Source: Oligoflexia bacterium (GTDB taxonomy: Bacteria > Bdellovibrionota > Bdellovibrionia > JABDDW01). From it: 41,389 nt of DNA. The notes beneath the pieces are model-generated. The model saw only the letters and a program-made list of their open reading frames with translations, was not told the origin of the DNA and ran no database searches. Position numbers and translations under genes: made by a program. Shown one piece after another: positions 17,552 to 25,468 of this stretch (position 1 is its first letter; each line of letters starts with the position of its first letter). Where the stretch lies: assembly GCA_020847095.1 (NCBI GenBank), contig JADLCR010000042.1, forward strand, positions 1 through 41,389. The letters are read 5' to 3'.

Positions 17552-18127
17552 TTGTTAACGACTCACGATTTTGTTGGAAAGTATCTTGAAGAAGCGCATC
17601 AGATTTTTGAAGTCTATCGTTCAGATGATTTTTCAAAAGCGATGGAGCTTCTGTGGAATGTGTATCAGACCAACAAACAAGTTTTCATCTTCGGAAATGG
17701 CGGTTCAGCAGGAACAAGTAATCACATGGTCAATGATTTGGCCAAAGGAACGGCGGTTGAAGGAAAAAAGCGACTTCGGGTCATTGGGCTTGCTGACAAT
17801 ATGAGTTTGCTAACGGCCCTGGCCAATGACTGTGGTTATGAGACTGTTTTTGCCGAGCAGTTGAAGAATCTCCTTAACCCGGGGGATTTATGTATTGCCA
17901 TCTCCGCCAGCGGCAATTCTCCGAATGTGGTAAAGGCCTGCGAGTACGCTCAGGCTACGGGAGCAAAGGTCTTGGGATTGGTGGGCTTTAGTGGCGGAAA
18001 AGTAAAAGAGCTTTCCCATGTGGCTTTGCATTTTAAAACCGGTAACTATGGAATTTGTGAAGATGCTCAGCTGATGTTTTCGCATCTCAGCAGTCAATTT
18101 TTGTATCAAAAGATTAAGACCTCTTGA
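17552..18127 (+). CDS. SIS-domain isomerase, GmhA-like
   Basis: Probable sedoheptulose-7-phosphate isomerase, first step of heptose synthesis for LPS or capsule. Sugar-phosphate site FGNGGSAGTSNHMVNDLAKG near residue 50, and SASGNSPNVVKA near 115. The frame is open from a TTG at 17531, but AAGGAG at 17537-17542 points to the TTG at 17552 as the used start, giving 191 residues, the usual GmhA length. It follows the kinase with only a small gap. GmhB and the nucleotidyltransferase (HddC or HldE) needed to finish the pathway are not in the window. Confidence 0.83.
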   Translation: MLTTHDFVGKYLEEAHQIFEVYRSDDFSKAMELLWNVYQTNKQVFIFGNGGSAGTSNHMVNDLAKGTAVEGKKRLRVIGLADNMSLLTALANDCGYETVFAEQLKNLLNPGDLCIAISASGNSPNVVKACEYAQATGAKVLGLVGFSGGKVKELSHVALHFKTGNYGICEDAQLMFSHLSSQFLYQKIKTS

Positions 18128-18147
18128 GTCTACGGAGGAGTATTTAA

Positions 18148-18525
18148 ATGTCTAAACTTCACGGCGAAAAAATGATTGAAGAAGCCCAGCTTGAGAGATT
18201 CGAGAATCGAACTCTTGTGCGCCGCTATTGGATTGAATTCACATGCCCAGAATTTACTTGTCTCTGCCCTCGGAGCGGATTTCCGGATTTTGCGACCATT
18301 CACATCCGCTACAGCCCGGACAAATATTGCGTGGAACTTAAAAGTCTCAAACTTTACATCAATAAATTCAGAGACCAAAAGGTGTTTCACGAAGATGTCA
18401 CCAATAACATTATGGATGATCTTATTAAACTTCTAGATCCGTGGGAAATCGAAGTCGTGGGTGATTTCAATGTTCGCGGTAACATCAAAACCGTCATCAA
18501 GGCCCACCACGCTAAGAAAGCGTGA
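18148..18525 (+). CDS. queF: 7-cyano-7-deazaguanine reductase (QueF, short type)
   Basis: NADPH-dependent reduction of preQ0 to preQ1 in queuosine synthesis. The 125 residues fit the unimodular QueF form. The catalytic Cys40 and Asp47 are in [10 protein letters not shown] with the usual spacing of seven, and [20 protein letters not shown] is the family signature segment. GGAGGAG precedes the ATG. Its last 14 bases overlap the 3' end of the convergent gene on the minus strand. No other queuosine gene is present here. Confidence 0.94.
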   Translation: MSKLHGEKMIEEAQLERFENRTLVRRYWIEFTCPEFTCLCPRSGFPDFATIHIRYSPDKYCVELKSLKLYINKFRDQKVFHEDVTNNIMDDLIKLLDPWEIEVVGDFNVRGNIKTVIKAHHAKKA

Positions 18526-20053
18526 TCCAAAATCCCTTTAGAACGGTATTTCTCTCAAGCGGAAATTCAAAATCATACGGGCTGACCACTTTTTCCAAAA
18601 GTAATGGCGGGAGCTTTAATGTTTGGGCGACGGATTCAATCGTCCGACCTAAGTCGGCACTTCGAACAGTTTCGTCGTTGGTTGTCACAAGCATGCGGCC
18701 ATGGGGCGAAAGCACTTTAAAGGCCTTTTGAAGTAAATCGGGAAGGTCTTTGCTCAGCTGAAAGCCTCCGAGTTTGCTTCTTGAAAAAGTTGGGGGATCT
18801 AAAATTATCAGATCAAACTGCCGCTCTCGTTTGCGGCAAGATTCTAAGAAAAATCGGCTGTCGGCCGTAAAAAACTCAAACTGTTCGGGATTTAGTCCGT
18901 TAATTTCGAAGTTCTTCTTTCCCCACTCTAAAGAAGAAGTTGAAGTGTCAATGCTCACCACATCATGTGCTCCGCCCAAGGCCGCTGCGACGCTAAATCC
19001 GCAAGTGTAGCTAAAAAAATTGGCCACCCGCAGTCCTTCTGAAGAATGCAATACGCGATTGCGGTTATCGCGCTGATCTAAAAACAGACCGCTACTCATG
19101 CCTTGGTTAAGCCTAAGTTCAAATTTCATTTTATTTTCAGCAACCACCCAAGTCTCGGGATGGTCGGGTGATTGATACGAAATGTTGGCCGCGCTTTCGC
19201 TCTTGCCTCTATTGATCATGTCGCGAACGCTAAAGTGAGAACATCCTAGGGCCTGGGCGATGTTTTTAATAAGCCATTCTGGTGGATCGCCTTCGGTGTA
19301 GTTTAGAAATTGCAAACAAGGGCCCAGCTTTTCGACGGTTAGTTTTGCTTGAGCCGTCCATTCACGGTGTACGATCCGAAAGCAGTCGGTTCGATCAGTC
19401 TCGAAGTTGATTAAAAAGCGACGTCGATCGAAACTTGCCAGCAGTTTAATGAGATCGGTGTCTTTTATGTCGGAAGCATTGAAGCAATGAGGCAATGGTG
19501 ATGTGACGGTTGTTTTGTCGATCATGAGCACATGAGAGTGCAAAGCCATGCGCGGCCAAGGAATCTTGCCGTGCTCTAAATCACCTAAAATGGGGACGCC
19601 GCACTCTTCGGCGTGAAGCCGGATTTGATGAGTTTTTCCGGTCGAAATCTCAGCTTCGTATAAAAAACCTAATCCGACCCTTCCGAGCTTTGCAAATTTC
19701 GTATGACTATTGGCGGGACCCGGAACAAGTTCGAATCGATGGTTTCCGGTTTTTTCGATGCGGCCTTCATAGCTCCAAAGTGATTGCTCGGATTCCTTAG
19801 GGGACAAAAAGACGTACTTCTTTTTGGCCTCCGCCAGTTTTTTCGTCCAAGCCTCGACGGCCTGGGCGCTCGTGGTGACTAAAAGGCAGCCGGAGGTTTC
19901 TTTATCCAAGCGATGCACGGCCCATAGCTCTTGTCCCAAAAGCTGTGATGCCATTTCGATAAATCCACGGGTGGCCCCGCTATCCGGTGAATGGGTTGCT
20001 ACGCCTGCGGGCTTGTCGAGGACGTAGGCGTCTTTAAAGCGATGTAGAATCAT
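18512..20053 (-). CDS. Fusion of RluA-type pseudouridine synthase and RlmI/K-like SAM methyltransferase
   Basis: 513 residues with two RNA-modifying modules. Residues 1-200: RluA-family pseudouridine synthase with catalytic Asp50 in HRLDKETSG and [13 protein letters not shown] near 140. Residues about 290-513: class I methyltransferase of the rRNA cytosine-5 RlmI/RlmK kind, with AdoMet loop [18 protein letters not shown] near 342, the acidic end of strand 2 in [13 protein letters not shown], and catalytic-type DPPTFSRS near 417. A linker of about 80 residues joins them. There is no S4 or PUA domain. GAGAGG lies before the ATG. The target is probably rRNA or tRNA, unknown. A merged sequencing frameshift is unlikely because the two modules are usually separate genes and the frame here is clean. 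Confidence 0.85.
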   Translation of the reverse strand: MILHRFKDAYVLDKPAGVATHSPDSGATRGFIEMASQLLGQELWAVHRLDKETSGCLLVTTSAQAVEAWTKKLAEAKKKYVFLSPKESEQSLWSYEGRIEKTGNHRFELVPGPANSHTKFAKLGRVGLGFLYEAEISTGKTHQIRLHAEECGVPILGDLEHGKIPWPRMALHSHVLMIDKTTVTSPLPHCFNASDIKDTDLIKLLASFDRRRFLINFETDRTDCFRIVHREWTAQAKLTVEKLGPCLQFLNYTEGDPPEWLIKNIAQALGCSHFSVRDMINRGKSESAANISYQSPDHPETWVVAENKMKFELRLNQGMSSGLFLDQRDNRNRVLHSSEGLRVANFFSYTCGFSVAAALGGAHDVVSIDTSTSSLEWGKKNFEINGLNPEQFEFFTADSRFFLESCRKRERQFDLIILDPPTFSRSKLGGFQLSKDLPDLLQKAFKVLSPHGRMLVTTNDETVRSADLGRTIESVAQTLKLPPLLLEKVVSPYDFEFPLERNTVLKGFWITLS

Positions 20054-20218
20054 AAGAAGTTATCCTCTCATGCGAATAGATATGTTGCAATGCGCCGAAA
20101 AATTCTTAAGCAGTCTTAAAAAATCCTTTACGTTTTTCATGGTTATGCGTTCTAATCTTAGTGTCGGGGAATAAACGTAACTACAGGGAGGGGGGTTACA
20201 GAGCCTCAACTAGCTCTG

Positions 20219-20761
20219 GTGCCCATGGACGGGCGATTCACCTCTATCTCTATGAGCCATTCAATGTCAGAAAAAAAAGGCCTCGTCTTTCAGAAAGTCG
20301 GGATCTTCGTAGATGCAGAAAACATCGAAACGTCGGGTTGGAAACACCATAGCGGAAGAACCGACTACAAGAAAATCTTCGAAGCCGTCGGGGATCGAGA
20401 AATCATTCGCATTATCTACTACAAGCCTGAGTTCAAGGAAATCTCCAGTGAGTTCCAAACCTTTTGGTCTCGCATGGGAGGTGAAATCAAGCGTCCAGTT
20501 AAAAACGCCGACTGTTTTCTCATCATTGATGCGGTCACACTGGCCGAGAAGCTAGATGTCGCGATCATACTTGGCGGTGATAAAGACTATTTACCACTGA
20601 TTTGGTATTTAAAATCTCGAGGCTGCCGCACCGAAATTTGGGCTTGGCCCGAGGCCACCGGAACCGAAATGAAACAAGCCGCCGATGCTTTTTTCCCGCT
20701 CACCAAAGATTATATTATTTCTGGTGAATCACCGACGGGACGCCGTCCCTCGAGAACCTGA
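20219..20761 (+). CDS. NYN-domain (LabA/DUF88-like) putative ribonuclease
   Basis: PIN-like NYN-domain protein. The acidic motif VGIFVDAENIET opens the domain, ADCFLIIDAV supplies the middle acid, and DVAIILGGDKDYLPLI the C-terminal pair, as in metal-dependent NYN nucleases. 180 residues from a GTG at 20219. The start is unsure: AGGGAGGGGGG lies about 25 bases upstream of the GTG, while ATG codons at 20225, 20252 and 20264 are also in frame and the last (MSEKKGLVF) lies closest to the domain. The 3' end overlaps the convergent RDD gene by 33 bases. Substrate unknown. Confidence 0.8.
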   Translation: MPMDGRFTSISMSHSMSEKKGLVFQKVGIFVDAENIETSGWKHHSGRTDYKKIFEAVGDREIIRIIYYKPEFKEISSEFQTFWSRMGGEIKRPVKNADCFLIIDAVTLAEKLDVAIILGGDKDYLPLIWYLKSRGCRTEIWAWPEATGTEMKQAADAFFPLTKDYIISGESPTGRRPSRT

Positions 20762-22420
20762 TTTTGCTGATTTCTTCTTGGATTTTTTTGACTTCGTGCT
20801 CGCGACCATTCGCCCTTCAGGCAGTTTTGTGGGAACCAAATAGGCAAGTTGCGTAGCCTCTGATTTTTTCAAAAGGGCCGACCACTGGGATCCGTATTGT
20901 TGAAGGGCTGCTTGTTGAGCCCAAGCCCAAAGCGGGTTATCCATGGCGATGCGATTGGCCTTGTCTTTAATATCTTGAGGATCTTCGCTCTTCACTGAAA
21001 TCACAAAATCCAGTGCAAGAAAAACATGACGTTCAAATGTTGTGAGCTTGGTGGACTCAAGATTTTTTGATGTTTGAATCCAGTCTTTTAAAGATATTTT
21101 TGATTCGGGGTCGTTCACTTTTTTCCACCAGAAACTTAACTTGTAAGAAGAAGAGGTGTCGGCCGCTGGGGCGCGCTTTTCTTGACATCCGACGGTCCAT
21201 TCTTTCCAGTAAGGGATCGAGGTGCAAGAAGCATTGTCGATTTGGCAAACCGCCAGCGCTTGCGCCTCGCATGCCGCGGTTGTGAGATGGCCATAAACTA
21301 CTTTTTCTATTTTACCCAGTGAACTTTCGGGGATGTGAATAAGATCTTGATTCAAAAGGCTCGTCGCTGTTTGAAAGTCGCCCTTTTTTGAAAGAAGTTT
21401 GGCCTGTGCTGTCTTCAGAGCGAGATACTGGGCAGAATGCAAAAGGGCCTTTTTAGATTGCTCGGCCAAGTATTCAATTTCCTCATTAACATTGGCGAAC
21501 TCTCCCAAACGCTGAATCACTCTGAGTACGGGGAGAGCACCCGCTTTGTGGCTTGTACCCGTTGCATGGGTGAGTAATTCAGCGATTAATTGGGCCGATT
21601 GACAGGGTTGCGAGCCTTCTTGGCCGGCTCGGCAGAGATAATCTTCGTCTGCTTGCATGTGAGTCTTGTAGTAGTCAAATCGGTTAACTTCGGGAAGGAG
21701 GCGGGCCGAACCGAAGTGTCCCAAAAGTCTTAGAAGTTTTTGTTCGGTTTCGGGAAGGCCTTGATCTTTAACTTCGGGGAGACTTCCACTGAGAAGAGCC
21801 CAAGACAACGCTTCAAGGTTGTGGGGAACGGCGGTGATGTTTTGATTGGCGAGCCGTTTAACTTGCACGACGAATAACATGGAAAGAGTCACTATAAGCA
21901 AAACGGAAGCAACGATTCCCCAAGATACCCCAATGGATTTTTCAAAATTCTTAACAGGGGATGAAGGCTGGGAATCGTGCAAGACCACGGTCTCGGCCAC
22001 GATATCGTGCCAGGCGCGACGGTCTGATCGGCTTAGTATCGTGCTCCAACTTGCACCCATCGAAAAAAGGCCAATCCACCAAGATGTCGTGCGCTGCAAG
22101 ATTTGCCAGTGGGAGAGTGGCTTTCCGGGATGAGTTGAAACAACTCGTAAGCCAAGGGCCCTTTTTCCGGGCGTAGTTCCCATGAGAGCCAGACAGAGGC
22201 TGTGACCCGAAATAGAAATAAAGGGCCAAAACAAGAGCCAAGTGAGCCACCAATTGAAGGTCCATGCTTTTTCAGGAAAAAGAAGTTGTAACGCTGACCC
22301 TGTAAGAAAGCCGATCAAGGCCTGATCGATCCCTTGGGCCACAAGCCGCAGCCAGGGATTTGCTATTTTCCATTGATCAAATGCTCTTCTTTTCAGTGGG
22401 ATAACGGACTTGGCTTCCAT
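20729..22420 (-). CDS. RDD-domain membrane protein with large periplasmic or cytoplasmic helical domain
   Basis: 563 residues. Residues 20-155 form an RDD domain: three hydrophobic segments, GTTPGKRALGLRVVS in the loop and RRAWHDIVAETVV at the end. A fourth membrane segment, WGIVASVLLIVTLSMLFVVQV, follows near 170. The remaining 370 residues are soluble, helix-rich and contain several Cys, suggesting TPR-like or solenoid repeats; no family recognised. The C-terminus is Lys/Ser-rich (STKSKKSKKKSAKSG). RDD proteins have been linked to ion transport, but for this long form function is unknown. The start ATG follows AGGGGC. Confidence 0.8.
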   Translation of the reverse strand: MEAKSVIPLKRRAFDQWKIANPWLRLVAQGIDQALIGFLTGSALQLLFPEKAWTFNWWLTWLLFWPFISISGHSLCLALMGTTPGKRALGLRVVSTHPGKPLSHWQILQRTTSWWIGLFSMGASWSTILSRSDRRAWHDIVAETVVLHDSQPSSPVKNFEKSIGVSWGIVASVLLIVTLSMLFVVQVKRLANQNITAVPHNLEALSWALLSGSLPEVKDQGLPETEQKLLRLLGHFGSARLLPEVNRFDYYKTHMQADEDYLCRAGQEGSQPCQSAQLIAELLTHATGTSHKAGALPVLRVIQRLGEFANVNEEIEYLAEQSKKALLHSAQYLALKTAQAKLLSKKGDFQTATSLLNQDLIHIPESSLGKIEKVVYGHLTTAACEAQALAVCQIDNASCTSIPYWKEWTVGCQEKRAPAADTSSSYKLSFWWKKVNDPESKISLKDWIQTSKNLESTKLTTFERHVFLALDFVISVKSEDPQDIKDKANRIAMDNPLWAWAQQAALQQYGSQWSALLKKSEATQLAYLVPTKLPEGRMVASTKSKKSKKKSAKSGSRGTASRR

Positions 22421-22489
22421 AAGCCCCTAATCGGATTTTGAACGCCAATTTTGAGGCTAGGTTAGTGCTTGGACTTTGGGACAGGACCC

Positions 22490-22518
22490 TTGACTTGGGG
22501 CCCAATGGCCGGTATCCA
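22490..22518 (+). promoter_or_regulatory. Candidate promoter of tRNA-Arg
   Basis: TTGACT, a 17-base spacer and TATCCA, ending 15 bases before the mature tRNA 5' end. The only good -35/-10 pair in the short gap in front of the tRNA. Confidence 0.55.
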
Positions 22519-22533
22519 TTTGGGCTTCTATTG

Positions 22534-22610
22534 GCGGCCGTAGCTCAGTTGGATAGAGCATCAGACTTCGAATCTGAGGGTCGCAGGTTCGACTCCTGCC
22601 GGCCGCACCA
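22534..22610 (+). tRNA. tRNA-Arg (anticodon TCG)
   Basis: 77-base cloverleaf with encoded CCA. Acceptor GCGGCCG pairs with CGGCCGC; D-arm GCTCAGTTGGATAGAGC; anticodon stem TCAGA/TCTGA with loop CTTCGAA, so anticodon TCG reads CGA (Arg); T-arm GCAGG/CCTGC with TTCGACT loop. A second, interrupted copy of its T-arm and acceptor 3' half lies at 22776-22867. Confidence 0.96.
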
Positions 22611-22735
22611 CTCAAACGCACAAAATGGCCTCATCTGCTTTGTCGCCTCGTCGTTCCTCCTCGGAGTACGTTTGTGTACACCTGCGTCGTCACATCCTCG
22701 TCTCCTCGCATCTGAGGCCATTTTGTGCGTTTGAG
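22611..22735. repeat. 23-bp perfect inverted repeat starting at the tRNA CCA
   Basis: Arm 22611-22633 begins directly after the tRNA CCA (CTCAAACGCACAAAATGG...) and is the exact reverse complement of 22713-22735. The second arm lies inside the 104-bp direct repeat; the first arm therefore looks like an inverted piece of that repeat. There is no T-run, so it is not a standard terminator. Confidence 0.9.
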
Positions 22736-22771
22736 GTAGTTGTTGGTGGTTTGAGTTGGAACTGGGATCAA
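22668..22771 (-). pseudogene. Left copy of 104-bp direct repeat: truncated 5' end of HTH/recombinase-like gene
   Basis: Matches 25791-25894 at 103 of 104 bases. Read on the minus strand it encodes the same first 34 or so residues (TKWPQMRGDEDVTTQVYTN) as the gene at 25511-25894 and then diverges into unrelated sequence and stops, so it is a 5' fragment of that gene. The repeat's end coincides with the TTG start codon of the full copy. Confidence 0.85.
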
Positions 22772-22775
22772 GAAT

Positions 22776-22867
22776 GCAGGTTCGACAATTCGCCCAGGAT
22801 GGAGCGAATTGGCTGCCGAAGGCCGAGCGAGCGGGAAGCGAGCGTAGCACTCCTGCCGGCCGCACCA
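22776..22867 (+). pseudogene. Second copy of tRNA-Arg 3' end, split by a 62-bp insert
   Basis: 22776-22786 (GCAGGTTCGAC) and 22849-22867 (ACTCCTGCCGGCCGCACCA) together repeat the T-arm, acceptor 3' strand and CCA of the intact tRNA gene. Between them, 22787-22848 is foreign, and AC occurs on both sides as a possible 2-base target duplication. It cannot form a tRNA. tRNA 3'-end copies of this sort are typical marks of integration. Confidence 0.88.
22787..22848. repeat. 62-bp palindromic insert inside the tRNA remnant
   Basis: Begins with a hairpin AATTCGC/GCGAATT (22787-22793 with 22804-22810), then continues as a GC-rich tract with repeated GAGCGAGCG/AAGCGAGCG units. The shape recalls small dispersed palindromic repeats. 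No second copy is seen in this window. Confidence 0.6.
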
Positions 22868-22959
22868 AATTTCGCCTCCGTAAATTATCGGAATCATTCG
22901 AATAAAAAATTGAAAAACAATGCTCTCCCAGACGGACTAGAACACTTGGGATTCCAATT

Positions 22960-24165
22960 CTATCTAGAAAGCACATCTACAGCTCTCTTCAATTGCAAAT
23001 CCTCTTGAAAGACATGATTGATGGGGTATTCAACATGAATATCCGGGGCAATTCCCCTTCCTTCTATTACCTGTCCATCAAGAAGAATCTGTGAAATAGC
23101 GAGATAAAGAAGATAACCCTGATTCTCATCTTTAAAATTAATTTCACCTGTCGAAAAATAACCTGGAGTGGACGTTCCCACTAACGTTGCACGCCTCGTC
23201 TTCTTGAATTGAAATGTGAGCGATTCTTTACCGGATCTAACACCTTCATTTATCAATACTGCCATCGGCTTATCGAAATAATCGTGTGACTCAATCGGAT
23301 CAGCACCATACTGGGTTTTCTGTCCATCACGCTGAACCACCGTAAACTTAAAATATTCATTCCTATCCTTAAAGAAGGGATCCAGGTATTCATACCAGGC
23401 GCCACCATAACCATCTCGGAGATCCAAGATCAATCCTTCGGCAGTCTTGAAATCTTCGGCAACTGCGCGCGCCAACTCTTTTCTAAAGGACTCATGGGTG
23501 CCTGCCCATAGGTGAATGTAGCCTAGAGTTTTCTTTCCAGTGGAAATAAGCCGAATGCTATTTTTCATAGCCTTAAAAAACGACTCGTGAATTGATTCAA
23601 ACACTGGACTCACTTTCACAAGTAACGTTTTTCCATTCCTGCCGATTTTTAAAGTGCGCTCTCTGCCACTTTTAAATGAAGAAATAGGTTGAAACTTCTC
23701 TCCATCCGCAGAAAGGATTAAGTCGCCCCTTTTTAGCCCAGCCAGATCCGCTGGATATTTCTCAAGGACCGAGCGAACTCGATACAGTCCCTCTAATTCT
23801 GAAAAATACTGCGCACCAATGTGATGGAGGCGAGGCTCTTCAATTTTTCGAGCGGTAAAGAGAGATTGAAAAAAATAATAGTCCTGATCAAAATGAGTTA
23901 GAAATTGCGTATGAGAAATATTTAGCGATCTAAGGAATGGATTAATGATGCCCGATAGCTCTTCTAAGCCATCCGCTTTTTCAGCTTTTTTTCTTAAATT
24001 TCTATAGTTCTTTTGGGTAAAAAACTTAGCTTCAAGCTTTTGAGGTGAAATTTTCGAACTAGCCCTACTCCATACCTTGTCGAAAACATCAGCCATCTCT
24101 TGGGAAGCCTGTAATGAGTGAGAACTGATCAATGACACTAAGAGGAGGAATAAGAACCTAGTCAT
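22960..24165 (-). CDS. Exported S41-family serine protease (C-terminal/tricorn-type)
   Basis: Predicted periplasmic protease. Start ATG 24165 (MTRFLFLLLVSLISSHSLQA) gives a clean signal peptide; an ATG four codons upstream is possible. Order: N-terminal helical part with SHTQFLTHF near residue 85, a PDZ-like segment (YPADLAGLKRGDLILSADGE near 145), then the S41 core with GLILDLRDGYGGAWYEY near 245 and the nucleophile Ser311 in NEGVRSGKESL. The residue 25 positions further on, where Ser-Lys dyad CTPs have Lys, is Tyr (TSTPGYFS), so it resembles the S41B branch. It overlaps the preceding membrane-protein gene by 8 bases and ends a minus-strand operon. Base composition is AT-richer than flanking housekeeping genes. 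Confidence 0.85.
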   Translation of the reverse strand: MTRFLFLLLVSLISSHSLQASQEMADVFDKVWSRASSKISPQKLEAKFFTQKNYRNLRKKAEKADGLEELSGIINPFLRSLNISHTQFLTHFDQDYYFFQSLFTARKIEEPRLHHIGAQYFSELEGLYRVRSVLEKYPADLAGLKRGDLILSADGEKFQPISSFKSGRERTLKIGRNGKTLLVKVSPVFESIHESFFKAMKNSIRLISTGKKTLGYIHLWAGTHESFRKELARAVAEDFKTAEGLILDLRDGYGGAWYEYLDPFFKDRNEYFKFTVVQRDGQKTQYGADPIESHDYFDKPMAVLINEGVRSGKESLTFQFKKTRRATLVGTSTPGYFSTGEINFKDENQGYLLYLAISQILLDGQVIEGRGIAPDIHVEYPINHVFQEDLQLKRAVDVLSR

Positions 24166-24748
24166 TAACACTTCCAACTTTTCTCGAATACCAATGAAAG
24201 GTACCGAGTTGCCACAGTAGTATTCCTAACAGTACCGCCGATGTGCTCAAGGGAAACCGGTAACCAAAACGTTCACTTTCGGGAGCAGGTTCTTTGAACT
24301 CCTTGTCCCAGGGGGAAAATTTTAAACCTAAGGACAAAACATGTTTCTTCCCATTTATAATTTTGCCTTCTGGCAGACGACTGACGTTAATTTGAAATAG
24401 GGTCAAAACAAGCAGGAAACTGATAATAGCGATTGTAGAAAAGAACACTTTTTTTGCTGCCGCTCCGGCAATGGCAACTTCGCGCTCATCCCGTTCTTTA
24501 ATTCGAACGAGCCGCCGCACGAGCTCTTCTCTAAATGCAGATGATCCAATCAACGCAACTCCTAAATAAATTGCACTCAGCATCCAAAAGCCCATACTGA
24601 AACCCAGTGCACTATTAACCCAGTCAGCCCACCCTTCAGTTTTTGCCATTTCATTTAATTTCTCCGAAATCTCAGAGAACACCATGAATGCGATGATGGG
24701 AAGCGCACACAGGAAATAGATGATTACAAACTTATTTATCTTTTTCAT
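24158..24748 (-). CDS. Membrane protein of unknown function, DUF2178-like
   Basis: 196 residues with four hydrophobic segments: FVIIYFLCALPIIAFMVF near 7-24, GFWMLSAIYLGVALIG near 53-68, FFSTIAIISFLLVLTLF near 102-118, and SAVLLGILLWQLGTF near 170-184. The cytoplasmic loop RIKERDEREVAIAGAAAKK recalls the ERDER...IA..A signature of DUF2178-type proteins, which often sit next to small XRE regulators. It starts 17 bases inside the regulator gene (GAGAGAG before ATG) and ends inside the protease gene, so all three are translationally coupled. Possible roles are sensor or immunity partner; unproven. Confidence 0.72.
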   Translation of the reverse strand: MKKINKFVIIYFLCALPIIAFMVFSEISEKLNEMAKTEGWADWVNSALGFSMGFWMLSAIYLGVALIGSSAFREELVRRLVRIKERDEREVAIAGAAAKKVFFSTIAIISFLLVLTLFQINVSRLPEGKIINGKKHVLSLGLKFSPWDKEFKEPAPESERFGYRFPLSTSAVLLGILLWQLGTFHWYSRKVGSVND

Positions 24749-24989
24749 TTTCTCTCTCGATCAGAAAAATATTCTCAATACTTGTGTCAAAGAAAAAGCT
24801 CAGCTTGAATGCAAGTTCGAGGGTTGGGTTATAGTTTCCCTTTTCAATGGCAATAATAGTCCCTCTAGTAACACCGATCTCTTCTGCTAATTCTTCCTGA
24901 GTAATCCGTCTCTCTGCTCGAAGAATGTGCAGTCGCGTCTGGATGTTGAGCTTTTTGTTCTTTAACTTCATATGGTTTCTAGTTTTCAT
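24732..24989 (-). CDS. Small XRE-family (Cro/CI-like) transcriptional regulator
   Basis: 85-residue single-domain DNA-binding protein. HTH: LRAERRITQEELAEEIGVTRGTIIAIEKG near 23-51, then NPTLELAFKLSFFFDTSIENIF, as in the YozG-like group. The start may be ATG 24989 or ATG 24971 (MKLKNKKLN); neither has a clear ribosome-binding site. It overlaps the membrane-protein gene by 17 bases. A perfect 10-bp palindrome one base upstream of the first ATG could be its operator. Confidence 0.87.
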   Translation of the reverse strand: MKTRNHMKLKNKKLNIQTRLHILRAERRITQEELAEEIGVTRGTIIAIEKGNYNPTLELAFKLSFFFDTSIENIFLIERENEKDK

Positions 24990-24990
24990 A

Positions 24991-25015
24991 GGTCAGGGGA
25001 ATTTATCCCCTGACC
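24991..25015. promoter_or_regulatory. Perfect palindrome before the XRE regulator gene
   Basis: GGTCAGGGGA (24991-25000), loop ATTTA, TCCCCTGACC (25006-25015). It fills the 32-base gap between the exported-protein gene and the regulator start. No T-run follows on the minus strand, so an operator or an mRNA processing/attenuation hairpin is likelier than a terminator. Confidence 0.65.
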
Positions 25016-25021
25016 AAACAG

Positions 25022-25423
25022 TTATTTCAAATACATACTCATTAAAAAGTTAATACCAGTAGCCACACCCGTGCTGCCTGATGCACCAGCTGAAATATTC
25101 CCCTTCAAAACATCTTGAATGGGCTTAAAGTTGATCCCGTCGAAGCTCAATAAAATATTGCCCTGATCTTCTCTTAAGAAAAACTCTTGTTTAACCGTGA
25201 CGAGACTTGGTGATGACTGAGTCGTTTCTAGGAGGTCGCCATTGGTTTCGACCTTGAGAGTTATGACATCGCCTTTTACAAATTGGATTACATCGCCTGT
25301 TTTCAATAAATACTGTAGAGAGTAGGCATTGCCGTCGAACTCGGAAACCCTCTTTACTTTAGCCTCAGAAATCGAAGTGGATGAAACGATACTGAATAAT
25401 ACAAGTGCAAAGAATGCTTTCAT
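25022..25423 (-). CDS. Small exported protein of unknown function
   Basis: 133 residues, not recognised. AAGGAG lies before the ATG, and a signal peptide ends near SISEA (residue 21). The mature part looks beta-rich (VIQFVKGDVITLKVE) and ends in a Gly/Ser-rich stretch followed by a hydrophobic INFLMSMYL. No cysteine. It is followed after 32 bases by the XRE regulator on the same strand, so it may be the first gene of a four-gene operon with regulator, membrane protein and protease; it could be the protease's substrate or partner, which is speculation. Confidence 0.65.
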   Translation of the reverse strand: MKAFFALVLFSIVSSTSISEAKVKRVSEFDGNAYSLQYLLKTGDVIQFVKGDVITLKVETNGDLLETTQSSPSLVTVKQEFFLREDQGNILLSFDGINFKPIQDVLKGNISAGASGSTGVATGINFLMSMYLK

Positions 25424-25468
25424 TGTTTTCTCCTTCTGCTCAATGGCAGTTTGTTATCCTTAAAAGCA

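Noticed and set aside
22545-22976. 143-codon minus-strand frame containing CGRQESNLRPSDSKSDALSN
   Set aside because: This is the well-known antisense translation of a tRNA gene; it runs through the tRNA-Arg and the repeat and is not a protein.
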